64,000 nucleotides of DNA. Origin: an uncultured bacterium (GTDB lineage Bacteria > Bacillota > Clostridia > Lachnospirales > Lachnospiraceae). This document shows positions 17,912-26,674 of the stretch, piece by piece. A model generated the notes under the pieces. It did no database searches. It saw nothing but the letters and a program-made list of their open reading frames with translations, and was not told the origin of the DNA. A program made the position numbers and the translations under genes. The DNA is taken from NCBI GenBank assembly GCA_905215775.1, contig CAJMRM010000001.1:53909-117908 (forward strand). Reading direction: 5' to 3'. The stretch's first letter is position 1, and the number at the start of each line of letters is the position of its first letter.

Positions 17912-17940
17912 TTGTGCTATGCAGTATTTCCATATATAAT
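17912..17940 (+). promoter_or_regulatory. Promoter of the yfcC-M20 operon
   Basis: -35 TTGTGC (17912-17917), 17-bp spacer and a perfect -10 TATAAT (17935-17940). Transcription should begin near 17947, about 24 nt before the AGGAGAG ribosome-binding site at 17971-17977. This excludes the upstream TTG at 17908 as a start for yfcC. Confidence 0.75.
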
Positions 17941-17982
17941 GTGGATTGCAGGCTAAAAACCAAATACAAAAGGAGAGTTTCT

Positions 17983-19377
17983 ACGAAAGACACTGCTAAA
18001 AAACAAAAGCAGCCCATGAGCATGTGGAAGATCATCCTCATTGTCATCGGGGTTGTCTACATCATGTCCTTCCTCATTCCTTCCGGTGCCTATGAACGCG
18101 ATGGCAAAATGGCGATCCCAGGCACCTACCAGGTAACGGAAAAGATTTATCTCAACCCGGTTGAGGTAATCCTTGGGGTCGGCGATCTGACCTACAATAC
18201 CTTTGGAAAGCTGTTTGTCACTCTGATCATCATGGGCGGCATGATGGGAATCGTAAATTCCACGGGAGTGCTGGACCGCGCCCTGGGGAACATCATCCAT
18301 CGTCTGAAGGATAAGGCGCTGGTGATCATCCCCATCTACATTTTTGCCACTGCCCTGCTGGGCTGCGTCGGCTCCATGATCTCCACAGTGGTACTTTTCG
18401 TTCCGCTGGGTCTGACCATCGCAAAACAGCTGAAGGCAGACCGGCTCTTTGCTGTCGGCCTGGTAATCCTTGGCTCCTTCACCAGCTTTATGACCTCCCC
18501 CATCAATCCCCTTACGGGTGTTCTTGGACAGGAGATCGCGGGCCTTGCTCCCTACTCCGGCTCCGGACTCAGGACCATTGTTACGATCATCAACCTGACC
18601 ATCGTTTCTGCCTACCTGATCTTCTGGGTAAAACGCTGCCAGAAGAACCCCTCTGTTTATGCCAAAGACTTTGGAAATGACAGCGCCGACGCTGATTCGG
18701 CCGTGATCCCCGGAGCTGAGGAATACCGCCCCATGACCGGCCGCGAGATCGCCATTCTGGTCATCTTCTTTGGCGCCTTTATTTTCTTCGCAGCCGGTGG
18801 ACCCACTCTCGGGCTTGGAATGACGCAGCTTGGCTCCATTATGCTTCCAGTTGCATTTGCAGAAGGCTTCCTTGCCCACTATGACATTGACGAGACCATG
18901 AAGCGTTTTGTACGCGGAACACAGGATATGTGCGGCGTTATGGTATTTATGGTGCTGGCAAGCGTGATGAGCGTGATCCTCAACAATTCCGGCATCCTGG
19001 ACACCATCGTATACTATATTTCCATCCCGCTCAGCCACCTGAGCAGCTCCCTGGCAGCCGTCGGCATGTTCATCGCCAACGCCTTCATCAACATTTTCAT
19101 TAACTCCGGCTCCGGCCAGACGGCAGTTATGATGCCTATCATGGCTCCCCTGGCAGACGTCATTGGCGTTACCCGCCAGATGGCCGTTCTCACCCTTCAG
19201 TTCGGTGACGGCTTTACCAACCTGTTTGCGCCCACCAGCGTAAACCTGATGGCATGCCTTGCATTGGCAAAGGTAGATCTGAAGAGCTGGTACAAATTCC
19301 TGGTGCCGTGCTATGCGATCCTGTTCGTGGTAATGGTCGGCGCAATCTTCATCGGCACCGCCATCGGATTCAGCTAG
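17983..19377 (+). CDS. YfcC/DcuC-family permease
   Basis: Integral membrane carrier of the YfcC family (C4-dicarboxylate/arginine-ornithine antiporter superfamily), with about 11-12 helices. Family features are PMSMWKIILIVIGVVYIMSFLIPSGAYERD at the N-terminus, GSMISTVVLFVPLGLTIAKQL, NIFINSGSGQTAVMMPIMAPLADVIGV and FTNLFAPTSVNLMACLALAKV near the C-terminus. The start is odd: AGGAGAG (17971-17977) is followed five nt later by ACG at 17983, where an ATG would be expected. The nearest conventional ATG is at 18016 and has no ribosome-binding site. It is followed by an M20 hydrolase, so a peptide or acyl-amino-acid substrate is likely (inference). Confidence 0.85.
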   Translation, partial: TKDTAKKQKQPMSMWKIILIVIGVVYIMSFLIPSGAYERDGKMAIPGTYQVTEKIYLNPVEVILGVGDLTYNTFGKLFVTLIIMGGMMGIVNSTGVLDRALGNIIHRLKDKALVIIPIYIFATALLGCVGSMISTVVLFVPLGLTIAKQLKADRLFAVGLVILGSFTSFMTSPINPLTGVLGQEIAGLAPYSGSGLRTIVTIINLTIVSAYLIFWVKRCQKNPSVYAKDFGNDSADADSAVIPGAEEYRPMTGREIAILVIFFGAFIFFAAGGPTLGLGMTQLGSIMLPVAFAEGFLAHYDIDETMKRFVRGTQDMCGVMVFMVLASVMSVILNNSGILDTIVYYISIPLSHLSSSLAAVGMFIANAFINIFINSGSGQTAVMMPIMAPLADVIGVTRQMAVLTLQFGDGFTNLFAPTSVNLMACLALAKVDLKSWYKFLVPCYAILFVVMVGAIFIGTAIGFS

Positions 19378-19389
19378 GAGGTAACTGCT

Positions 19390-20589
19390 ATGCATATTTC
19401 TGAACTGATCCGCAGCCTGTCGGACGAACTGGAGCAGCATACCCTGGAGATCCGGCACACGATCCATCAGAATCCGGAGTTATCCTATCATGAAACAGAG
19501 ACCAGCCGGCTCGTCTGCCGGGAGCTGGAGCGGATCGGGATCCCCTATAAGGAGAGCCCCTGTAAGCCGGGCATTATCGGATGCATCGACAGCGGAAAGC
19601 CGGGAAGATCCCTGCTTCTGAGAGCCGATATGGACGCGCTTCCCATCCAGGAGCGTACCGGCCTCCCCTTCGCTTCAAAGGTTCCCGGTGTCATGCACGC
19701 CTGCGGCCATGACATCCATACCGCCAACCTCCTGGCGGTGGCCGAGATCTTAAACCGCACCCGGGACCAGTGGCAGGGAAAGGTAACTCTCGTTTTTCAG
19801 CCGGCTGAGGAAAACGGCGGCGGCGGCCGTGAAATGATCAAGGCGGGATTAATGGACGAGCTTCCCGACGCCTGCTTTGCCCTTCACGTGGAAAACGGGA
19901 TCCCCGGAACCCTGGTGGTGGGCAGCCGCTATCTGACCGCCTATTCCGACGGCTACACCCTTACGGTCCGCGGAAAAGCCGCCCACTCCTCGACCCCGGA
20001 GGAAGGTGTGGATGCAATCTACATTGCTTCCTCCATCGTCACTGCCCTTCACGGGATCAGCTCCAGGAATCTTTCCCCCATGGACCGCTCCACCCTGAAC
20101 ATCGGCGTGATCCACGGGGGAATGGCGCCAAACATCATTGCTGATGAGGTCACTCTGGGGCTTATGATGCGGAACCTGTCCAAGGAATCCCGGGAGGCGA
20201 TGATCGAAAAGATCGAGACCCTCTCCCGGGGGATTGCAGAGGCCATGGGCGGAAGCTGTGAGCTGGCCTTCCGCGCCGGCTATCCGGCTGTATACAATGA
20301 CGAACCGTTTTCAGATTTTGTATCCGATACGTTCCGTAAATACGCCGGCAGTATTTATGCCGGCCTGGGGGACGGACAGCCTGCGGACTGGCTGCTGACC
20401 GGAGACCGCCCGCTTCTGGGCGCCGAGGATTTCGGCTTTTACTCACAGAAAGCGCCGTCCTGTCTGATCTGGGTCGGCGTCGGAGGAAGCGCTCCAAAGC
20501 ACAGCTCCGACTTCTGCGTCGATGAACGCTACATTAAATTATGTACGCGCTCCATGGCTGCCGTTGCTTTGGAATTTCTTACCCGTTAA
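19390..20589 (+). CDS. M20-family amidohydrolase (N-acyl-L-amino acid amidohydrolase/hippurate hydrolase type)
   Basis: Zinc-dependent amidohydrolase, 399 residues. Metal ligands and motifs are visible: RADMDALPIQERTGLPFAS, VPGVMHACGHDIHTANLL, FQPAEENGGGGREMIKAG (catalytic Glu pair), the HVENGIPGT segment, the lid domain GKAAHSSTPEEGVDAI, and C-terminal LGAEDFGFYSQKAPSCLIWVGVG with HSSDFCVDE. This is the classic IAA-amino-acid/hippurate hydrolase type, distinct from the AbgB-like copies elsewhere in the window. It starts 12 nt after yfcC stops, so the permease and hydrolase form an operon. Confidence 0.92.
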   Translation: MHISELIRSLSDELEQHTLEIRHTIHQNPELSYHETETSRLVCRELERIGIPYKESPCKPGIIGCIDSGKPGRSLLLRADMDALPIQERTGLPFASKVPGVMHACGHDIHTANLLAVAEILNRTRDQWQGKVTLVFQPAEENGGGGREMIKAGLMDELPDACFALHVENGIPGTLVVGSRYLTAYSDGYTLTVRGKAAHSSTPEEGVDAIYIASSIVTALHGISSRNLSPMDRSTLNIGVIHGGMAPNIIADEVTLGLMMRNLSKESREAMIEKIETLSRGIAEAMGGSCELAFRAGYPAVYNDEPFSDFVSDTFRKYAGSIYAGLGDGQPADWLLTGDRPLLGAEDFGFYSQKAPSCLIWVGVGGSAPKHSSDFCVDERYIKLCTRSMAAVALEFLTR

Positions 20590-20591
20590 AA

Positions 20592-20637
20592 AAGCTGCTG
20601 CAAAAGAAAGGAATCAAACCCTCTTTTGCAGCAGCTT
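20592..20637. terminator. Bidirectional intrinsic terminator between M20 gene and pflB
   Basis: A perfect 15-bp stem (20592-20606 and 20623-20637), followed on the plus strand by CTTTTGTTTTT and on the minus strand by TTTTTTAA. It serves the convergent M20 and pflB genes. Confidence 0.9.
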
Positions 20638-20646
20638 CTTTTGTTT

Positions 20647-22890
20647 TTACATGCTCTCGTGGAACGTCCGCTTAATAACCTCCAGCTGCTGCTCCCGGCT
20701 GAGGCGGCTGAAGTTCACGGCGTAGCCGGAAACACGGATGGTCAGGGTCGGATATTTTTCCGGATGCTCCATGGCGTCGATGAGAAGCTCCCGGTTCATG
20801 ACGTTGACGTTTAAATGATGGGCTCCCTGGATAAAGTATCCGTTTAAGATCATCACCAGGTTCTTCATCCGCTCCTTCTCCGATTTTCCAAGGGCTGAGG
20901 GCGTGATGGAGAAGGTATTGGAAACCCCGTCCTGGCATACGGCCCGGTAGGGGATCTTTGCCACAGAGTTTAAGGACGCCAGAGCCCCGTGGCTGTCCCG
21001 CCCGTGCATGGGATTGGCTCCCGGGGCAAAGGGCTCTCCGGCCTTTCTTCCATCGGGCGTCGTTCCCGTTTTCTTCCCGTACATCACGTTGCTGGTGATG
21101 GTGAGGGCAGACAGGGTATGGATCGCATCCCGGTACAGGGCGTGCTTTTTAAGCTCTGCGGAGAAGAAGGACACCAGCTCCACGGCGATATCGTCCGCCC
21201 GGTCGTCGTCGTTTCCGTATTTGGGGAAATCTCCCTCCACCTTAAAGTCCACGGCCACTCCGTTCTCATCCCTTACGGGCATCACCTTCGCGAATTTAAT
21301 GGCCGACAAGGAGTCCACGGCCACGGAAAGGCCGGAAACTCCGAAGGCTGCCAGGCGCTCCACCCATGTATCGTGAAGGGCCATCTGGCTGGCCTCATAG
21401 GCGTATTTATCATGCATGAAATGAATGATGTTGATGGTGTCCACGTAAAGCTCCGCCACATAAGCCAGAGTCTTTTTATAGTCTGCCAGCACATGGGAGT
21501 AGTCCAGGACCTCCTCCGTATTCTTTTCCAGGTTGGGGATCACCTGGAGCCCCTTTAACTCGTCCACGCCGCCGTTGATGGCATAGAGCAGGCTCTTGGC
21601 CAGGTTGGCCCTGGCGCCGAAGAACTGCATCTGCTTTCCCACCGCCATGGCCGATACACAGCAGGCGATGCAGTAGTCATCCCCGTACATGGGCCGCATG
21701 AGATCGTCGTTCTCATACTGGATGGAGTCTGTATCAATGCTCATCCTCGCACAGTAGTCCTTGAAGGACTCCGGCAGGTTCTGGCTCCAGAGCACAGTCA
21801 GATTGGGCTCCGGGGCAGTCCCTAAATTGGTCAGCGTATGGAGATAGCGGAAGGTATTCTTCGTCACCAGGGTCCGGCCGTCCACGCCCATTCCTCCAAG
21901 GCTCTCGGTCACCCAGGTGGGATCTCCGCCAAACAGCTCATTGTACTCCGGCGTCCGCAGATGACGTACCAGACGGAGCTTGATAATAAACTGGTCAATG
22001 AGCTCCTGGGCTCCGGCCTCTGTGAGGATCCCCGCCTCCATGTCTCTCTGGATATAAATGTCAAGGAAGGTGGCGGTCCGGCCCAGGCTGGTGGCTGCCC
22101 CGTTGTTTTCCTTGATCCCGGCAAGATAGGCCATATACAGGTTCTGGACGGCTTCATGGGCATTTTCCGCAGGCTTTGTGATATCGCAGCCGTACTTCGC
22201 AGCCATGTCCGCCATCTTCTTTAAGGCACGGATCTGCTCGCTCACGTCCTCTCTGAGACGGATCCTCTCGTCGGTCATGGGACCGTCTAAAAGCTTCAGA
22301 TCGGCCTTTTTGGACTCAATGAGGAAATCTGTGCCGTAAAGGGGGACCCGGCGGTAGTCGCCAACGATCCTGCCGCGGCCATAGGCGTCGGGAAGTCCTG
22401 TCAGAAGTCCTGCGCTCCGGGCCACACGGATCCGTTCCGGGTATGCGTCGAATACGCCGTCGTTATGGGTCTTTCTGTATAGATTAAAATGCTTTTCCAC
22501 GTCCGGATCCAGCTGGTAGCCGTACTGCTCCAGGGCGCTCTTGGCCATCCGCATGCCGCCAAAGGGATTGACGATCCGCTTTAAGGGCGCGTCGGTCTGG
22601 AGTCCCACGATCACCTCATTGTCTTTATCGATATAGCCGGGAGCAAAGTTGTCGATGCCGGATACCACCGTGGTATCCACGTCCACGATCCCCTTCCTTA
22701 CCTCTTCCAGGATCAGTGCGTGGGCCTTTTCCCATACCCTTTTTGTCTTTTCCGTGGTCCCCTCCAGGAACTCCTCTCCCCCTGCATAGGGCGTATAGTT
22801 TTTCTGGATAAAGTTCCTCACGTTCACCACATGACGCCACTCTCCGGTCTTAAAGCCTTTCCATGCGGTACAGTTTACATCGATGCTCAT
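20647..22890 (-). CDS. pflB: Formate C-acetyltransferase (pyruvate formate-lyase)
   Basis: Glycyl radical enzyme converting pyruvate and CoA to acetyl-CoA and formate in anaerobic metabolism. The 747-residue length is typical. The active-site cysteine pair is in [21 protein letters not shown], and the glycyl-radical loop near the C-terminus is [17 protein letters not shown]. The N-terminus [20 protein letters not shown] matches PflB rather than diol or choline lyases. It follows pflA by 71 nt on the same strand. Confidence 0.97.
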   Translation of the reverse strand: MSIDVNCTAWKGFKTGEWRHVVNVRNFIQKNYTPYAGGEEFLEGTTEKTKRVWEKAHALILEEVRKGIVDVDTTVVSGIDNFAPGYIDKDNEVIVGLQTDAPLKRIVNPFGGMRMAKSALEQYGYQLDPDVEKHFNLYRKTHNDGVFDAYPERIRVARSAGLLTGLPDAYGRGRIVGDYRRVPLYGTDFLIESKKADLKLLDGPMTDERIRLREDVSEQIRALKKMADMAAKYGCDITKPAENAHEAVQNLYMAYLAGIKENNGAATSLGRTATFLDIYIQRDMEAGILTEAGAQELIDQFIIKLRLVRHLRTPEYNELFGGDPTWVTESLGGMGVDGRTLVTKNTFRYLHTLTNLGTAPEPNLTVLWSQNLPESFKDYCARMSIDTDSIQYENDDLMRPMYGDDYCIACCVSAMAVGKQMQFFGARANLAKSLLYAINGGVDELKGLQVIPNLEKNTEEVLDYSHVLADYKKTLAYVAELYVDTINIIHFMHDKYAYEASQMALHDTWVERLAAFGVSGLSVAVDSLSAIKFAKVMPVRDENGVAVDFKVEGDFPKYGNDDDRADDIAVELVSFFSAELKKHALYRDAIHTLSALTITSNVMYGKKTGTTPDGRKAGEPFAPGANPMHGRDSHGALASLNSVAKIPYRAVCQDGVSNTFSITPSALGKSEKERMKNLVMILNGYFIQGAHHLNVNVMNRELLIDAMEHPEKYPTLTIRVSGYAVNFSRLSREQQLEVIKRTFHESM

Positions 22891-22961
22891 ATTAATCTCC
22901 TTTCATCCGGTCACGGATTTCCATTTTTATGGAATCATTCTCTTTCATCTGATCTCTTTTC

Positions 22962-23684
22962 TCATTCTCGTTCCAGGCTCCGGTCCATCCGCTCCTGCCA
23001 TTGGGCCAGCACTCCGGCATCCATGGGAGGCACGCCCTCCAGGGAATACGGGATCCCCATGGCGTGGTACTTCGGTACCCCCAGGACATGGTAAGGGAGA
23101 AGCTCCACCCGCTTCACATTCCGGATCCCCTTTATATACTCTGCCAGACCAGCCAGATGGCTCTCCCCGTCCGTAAGACCGGGAACTGCCACATGGCGGA
23201 GCCACAGGGGAATCTCCATGGACTGGGCAGTCCCTAAAAATTCCGCATATGCGTCCATGGACTGGCCCGTAACGGCCTTGTACCCTTCCGGTGTATAATG
23301 CTTTACGTCCAGCAGGACCAGATCCGTATTTTTAAGGATCTCCCCGTAACCGCCGCATCCGGCTCCCGCCGTATCCAGGCAGGTATGGATCCCGCGGCTT
23401 TTGCACAGGGCCAGAACCTCCGTCAGAAATTCCTTCTGCAAAAGCGGCTCCCCGCCGGAAAACGTTACGCCTCCGTCGGCTCCATAATAGGGCTTAAACC
23501 GCATCAGCCGGTCTACGATCTCCTCCGGCGGCTCCAGAGTCCCCTTTCCGCAGAGCTCCCACGTATCGGGATTGTGGCAGTACCGGCACCGCAGGCGGCA
23601 GCCCTGTAAAAAAATCACCGTGCGGATCCCCGGTCCGTCCACAAGTCCCATGGATTCCCAGGAATGGATCCGTCCCATGGTCAT
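22962..23684 (-). CDS. pflA: Pyruvate formate-lyase-activating enzyme (radical SAM)
   Basis: Radical SAM enzyme that installs the glycyl radical on PflB, 240 residues. The N-terminus is GRIHSWESMGLVDGPGIRTVIFLQGCRLRCRYCHNPDTW, with the C-x3-C-x2-C iron-sulfur motif. VTFSGGEPLLQ and DVKHYTPEGYKAVTG follow. It lacks the extra ferredoxin domain of other glycyl-radical activases, which supports PFL specificity. The start at 23684 has AGGAGG 7 nt upstream; a longer upstream frame has no support. pflA precedes pflB here, the reverse of the common order. Confidence 0.95.
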   Translation of the reverse strand: MTMGRIHSWESMGLVDGPGIRTVIFLQGCRLRCRYCHNPDTWELCGKGTLEPPEEIVDRLMRFKPYYGADGGVTFSGGEPLLQKEFLTEVLALCKSRGIHTCLDTAGAGCGGYGEILKNTDLVLLDVKHYTPEGYKAVTGQSMDAYAEFLGTAQSMEIPLWLRHVAVPGLTDGESHLAGLAEYIKGIRNVKRVELLPYHVLGVPKYHAMGIPYSLEGVPPMDAGVLAQWQERMDRSLERE

Positions 23685-23842
23685 ACGATCTCCTCCTTCG
23701 CAGTAAAAACAGATGAAAAATCCAATCAGCTGCTGATCTGCCCCGGGAGTCCATACACGGACCACAGGAAACCCGCGGCGCAGGCTTCCTATGGTCATCG
23801 CGGCATAATTCCCTTCCGCCCCATGGCGATCCCCGCGGAGCG

Positions 23843-23883
23843 TTTTTTATGTCATAGGACGCACTTTCCTATGACATAAAAAA
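23843..23883. repeat. Palindromic intergenic element (copy 1)
   Basis: A perfect 17-bp inverted repeat (23843-23859 and 23867-23883) with loop CGCACTT and T-run/A-run ends, centred on CATAGGA...TCCTATG. The core ATAGGACGCACTTTCCTAT recurs exactly at 28630-28648. It directly abuts the terminator of the nitrilase-family gene and lies upstream of pflA. It could act as a second terminator in both directions or as a protein-binding site. Confidence 0.7.
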
Positions 23884-23885
23884 AG

Positions 23886-23924
23886 AGCCGTCCATCCGGG
23901 CAGATTGCCCAGACGGTCGGCTCA
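23886..23924 (-). terminator. Terminator after the nitrilase-family gene
   Basis: GAGCCG...CGGCTC outer stem (23886-23891 and 23919-23924) with an inner GGGC/GCCC helix. On the minus strand it is followed by TTTTTTT. It is 118 nt past the stop codon of the amidase gene. Confidence 0.85.
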
Positions 23925-24041
23925 ACAAGATCATACTTCATGTGGTTTCTTCCACTTCCGTCAGTCATATGATGGTTCCACTATACAAAAGATTCCGGAA
24001 TCTGTCAAGATGGAACCGGCGATTTTTACTTATTTTTCGGT

Positions 24042-24899
24042 TCAGCCGTGCGGAGATCCGGGCGGGAACACGCGCTGGATCACCTGATACACGTCCGTTC
24101 TCCTGCTTTCCAGGGACGGCATCCGGCGGCGGATCTCATCGACGTGATCCAGATCGATCTCCCCGTAAAAAACGCCCGTCTCCCGGCCGGCCCGCACCAG
24201 GACCTTTCCCCAGGGATCGATGAGCATGCTGTTTCCATAGGCCGTGTAGGCCGGTTTCACCCCGGTCTGGGCTGCCGCGATCACATAGCAGCCATTTTCC
24301 ACGGCTCTGGCTCTGAGGAGCATTTCCAGGTGCTCCTCCCCGGTCTCCTTTGTGAAGCTCACCGGTACGAAAAACACCCTGGCTCCCTTTATGGCCAGCA
24401 GGCGGTACAGCTCCGGAAACCGCACGTCGTAGCAGATGGACATGCCGAAGCACCCCAGCTCCGTTTCCGCCGTCACCACCGCGTCTCCCGGCCGGATCCG
24501 ATCCGATTCCCGGAAGGGCCGTCCGTCCGCCAGAGTGATGTCGAAGGTATGAAGCTTCTGATATTTTGCCAGGATCCGGCCGTCGGGGCCTATGAGCACG
24601 CTGGTGTTGCTGGCCCGCTTCTCTCCTGGGACCTCCTCCGTAATGCTTCCGCCATGGATATAGATCCCGTGCTCCGCCGCCTTTTCCATCAGCCTCCCGG
24701 TGGAATATCCGGGAACCGGCTCCCTTCCGCCTCCGGGGCCTGTGTTTTTTCCGATCAGGTTCATGACCTCGGGAAAGCACACCAGCTCCGCCCCGGAAGC
24801 CGCCGCCTCATCGATCCAGGCACAGGCGTCCTCCAGGTTCTTCTCCTTGTTGTTCTGGGTGTCCATCTGGACCATTGCGATCTTATACTTCCGCTTCAT
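24042..24899 (-). CDS. Carbon-nitrogen hydrolase (nitrilase superfamily amidase)
   Basis: A cytoplasmic amidase with the Glu-Lys-Cys triad, 285 residues. The triad is visible as CFPEVMNL (Glu), YQKLHTFDI (Lys) and MSICYDVRFPELYR (Cys). KLHTFDIT and the CYDVRFPEL motif resemble the Nit1/Nit2 group (omega-amidase or deaminated-glutathione amidase), so hydrolysis of an alpha-keto acid omega-amide is a reasonable guess. It lies between pflA and hydA, apparently as a separate unit ending in its own terminator. Confidence 0.85.
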   Translation of the reverse strand: MKRKYKIAMVQMDTQNNKEKNLEDACAWIDEAAASGAELVCFPEVMNLIGKNTGPGGGREPVPGYSTGRLMEKAAEHGIYIHGGSITEEVPGEKRASNTSVLIGPDGRILAKYQKLHTFDITLADGRPFRESDRIRPGDAVVTAETELGCFGMSICYDVRFPELYRLLAIKGARVFFVPVSFTKETGEEHLEMLLRARAVENGCYVIAAAQTGVKPAYTAYGNSMLIDPWGKVLVRAGRETGVFYGEIDLDHVDEIRRRMPSLESRRTDVYQVIQRVFPPGSPHG

Positions 24900-24946
24900 G
24901 GACTCCTTTCCCGGACCGTACGGGTCCGCTGGAAAACTCCCTTCCC

Positions 24947-26674
24947 CTATTTTTTATGCTCCGTATGCAGCAGCAGATGGGCTTTATGGGAATTGGGCGT
25001 TCCAAAAAATTCCTCATACATGGTCTTCACGTCTGGATTTTCATGGGAATACCTGAGTCTGGCGCTGGCGTCCAGATAGTAAAGCTGCCTTCCCCGTTCA
25101 AAGGCCAGCTCCCTGCCGTCGTGAATGGGCTGTCCGCCTCCGCCCACGCAGCCTCCGGGACAGGCCATGACCTCCACGAAGTCGTAATGGACCTCTCCCC
25201 GGTCGATGCGTTCCAGAAGAGCCCTGGTGTTCCCCAGGCCGCTGACCGCCGCCGTATGGAGCACCAGATCATCGATCTTAAATTCTGCCTCCTGGACGCC
25301 GTTGTTGGCGTTGAAGCCCAGGCTCCGCACCGCCCGGAAGGCATCTGCCGGGGCATTTTTCCCCTTGAGGGCAAAGTAGGCCGTCCGCAGGGCCGCCTCC
25401 ATAACGCCGCCGGTGGCTCCGAAGATGACTCCGGCTCCGGTCCCCTCCCGCATGGGGCTGTCGCTCTCAATATCGTTTAAGCCCTCCGGCCTTATATGGG
25501 CGGACCGGATCATCCGCACCAGCTCTCTGGTGGTCAGGACTGCATCCACGTCGTGGCCTGCATATTCCTCATAAAACAGCTCCATCTCCCGCTCCGCCTT
25601 CTTGGCCACGCAGGGCATGATGGAAACGGTGAAGATCCGCTCCGGATCCACTCCCAGCTTCTGGGCGTAATACGTTTTCATCACCGCTCCGAACATCTGC
25701 TGGGGCGATTTGGCCGTGGACAGATATTTCACCATATGGGGGAACTGGGTCTTTACGAACCGGATCCAGCCGGGACAGCAGGAGGTGAACATGGGACGGT
25801 CCTTAAATTCTCCCTTCGTAAACCGCTCCAGAAACTCACTGGCCTCCTCCATAATGGTCAGATCTGCTGAGAATACCGTATCAAAGGCGTAATCCACGCC
25901 CATGCGCTTTAAGGCGTCCATGATCCGGCCAATGGTGGCGTCCTCCGGGGAAAGCCCCAGCTCCTCGCCCCAGGCCGTCCGCACCGCCGGAGCCACCTGG
26001 GCCACCACGATCTTCTCCGGATCCTCAATGGCCTCCCAGACCTTTTCCGTATCGTCCCTGGCAGTCAGCGCTCCCACCGGGCAGTGGGTGATGCACTGGC
26101 CGCAGAGCGAGCAGTCCGCCTCCTCGATGGTCTTTCTTCCTGAAACGTTGATGGTCACCCGGGAGCCGGTCCCCTCCACGGTCCAGATCCCCAGTCCCTG
26201 GACCTTTTCGCAGATCTGAACGCAGCGCATGCATTTGATGCATTTTTCAGATTTTCGCAATAGTGGGAAATTTTTGTTCCAAGGCTGGTGCTCCAACGTC
26301 TGATGGAAGGGGATCTCCAAAATATTCAGATCATTGGCGATCTTCTGAAGGCTGCAGTTCCCGCTCCTCTGGCAGGTGGCGCAGAGACAGTCGTGCTGGG
26401 ACAGGAGAAGCTCCACGATCTTCCTCCTGTGACGGCGCACCTTGGGGCTGTTGGTGTAGAGCACCATGCCCTCGGCCACCACGTTGTTGCAGGAGGTGAT
26501 CAGCCGCTCCTTCCCCTCCAGCTCTACCACGCAGACGCGGCAGGCGGCGATCTCGTTGATGTCCTTTAAATAGCACAGACTCGGGATCGGGATCCCGCAT
26601 CTGGCTGCAGCGTCCATGATCGTCGTTCCTTCTCTTACCTGGATCTTTTTTCCGTCGATCGTCACATTTACCAT
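24947..26674 (-). CDS. [FeFe] hydrogenase, catalytic subunit with N-terminal iron-sulfur domains
   Basis: Makes or consumes H2. The 575 residues are arranged like clostridial CpI. A [2Fe-2S] domain has Cys34, 45, 48 and 62. A His-ligated [4Fe-4S] site has His94, Cys98, 101 and 107. Two ferredoxin-type [4Fe-4S] clusters have Cys145/148/151/155 and Cys188/191/194/198. The H-cluster domain has all three signatures: TSCCPGW (297-303), MPCVAKKAE (353-361) and EVMACPGGCVGGGGQP (501-516). Its ATG overlaps the stop of the upstream flavoprotein gene by a few bases, so the two are co-translated and probably form a complex that uses NAD(P)H. Confidence 0.96.
   Translation of the reverse strand: MVNVTIDGKKIQVREGTTIMDAAARCGIPIPSLCYLKDINEIAACRVCVVELEGKERLITSCNNVVAEGMVLYTNSPKVRRHRRKIVELLLSQHDCLCATCQRSGNCSLQKIANDLNILEIPFHQTLEHQPWNKNFPLLRKSEKCIKCMRCVQICEKVQGLGIWTVEGTGSRVTINVSGRKTIEEADCSLCGQCITHCPVGALTARDDTEKVWEAIEDPEKIVVAQVAPAVRTAWGEELGLSPEDATIGRIMDALKRMGVDYAFDTVFSADLTIMEEASEFLERFTKGEFKDRPMFTSCCPGWIRFVKTQFPHMVKYLSTAKSPQQMFGAVMKTYYAQKLGVDPERIFTVSIMPCVAKKAEREMELFYEEYAGHDVDAVLTTRELVRMIRSAHIRPEGLNDIESDSPMREGTGAGVIFGATGGVMEAALRTAYFALKGKNAPADAFRAVRSLGFNANNGVQEAEFKIDDLVLHTAAVSGLGNTRALLERIDRGEVHYDFVEVMACPGGCVGGGGQPIHDGRELAFERGRQLYYLDASARLRYSHENPDVKTMYEEFFGTPNSHKAHLLLHTEHKK

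Noticed and set aside
17953..19467. Minus-strand open frame (504 codons) opposite yfcC
   Set aside because: It is antisense to a clear membrane transporter; its His/Gln/Gly-rich sequence is a by-product of codon use.
24048..25079. Plus-strand open frame (343 codons) opposite the amidase and hydA end
   Set aside because: It overlaps two well-supported minus-strand genes and resembles no protein.
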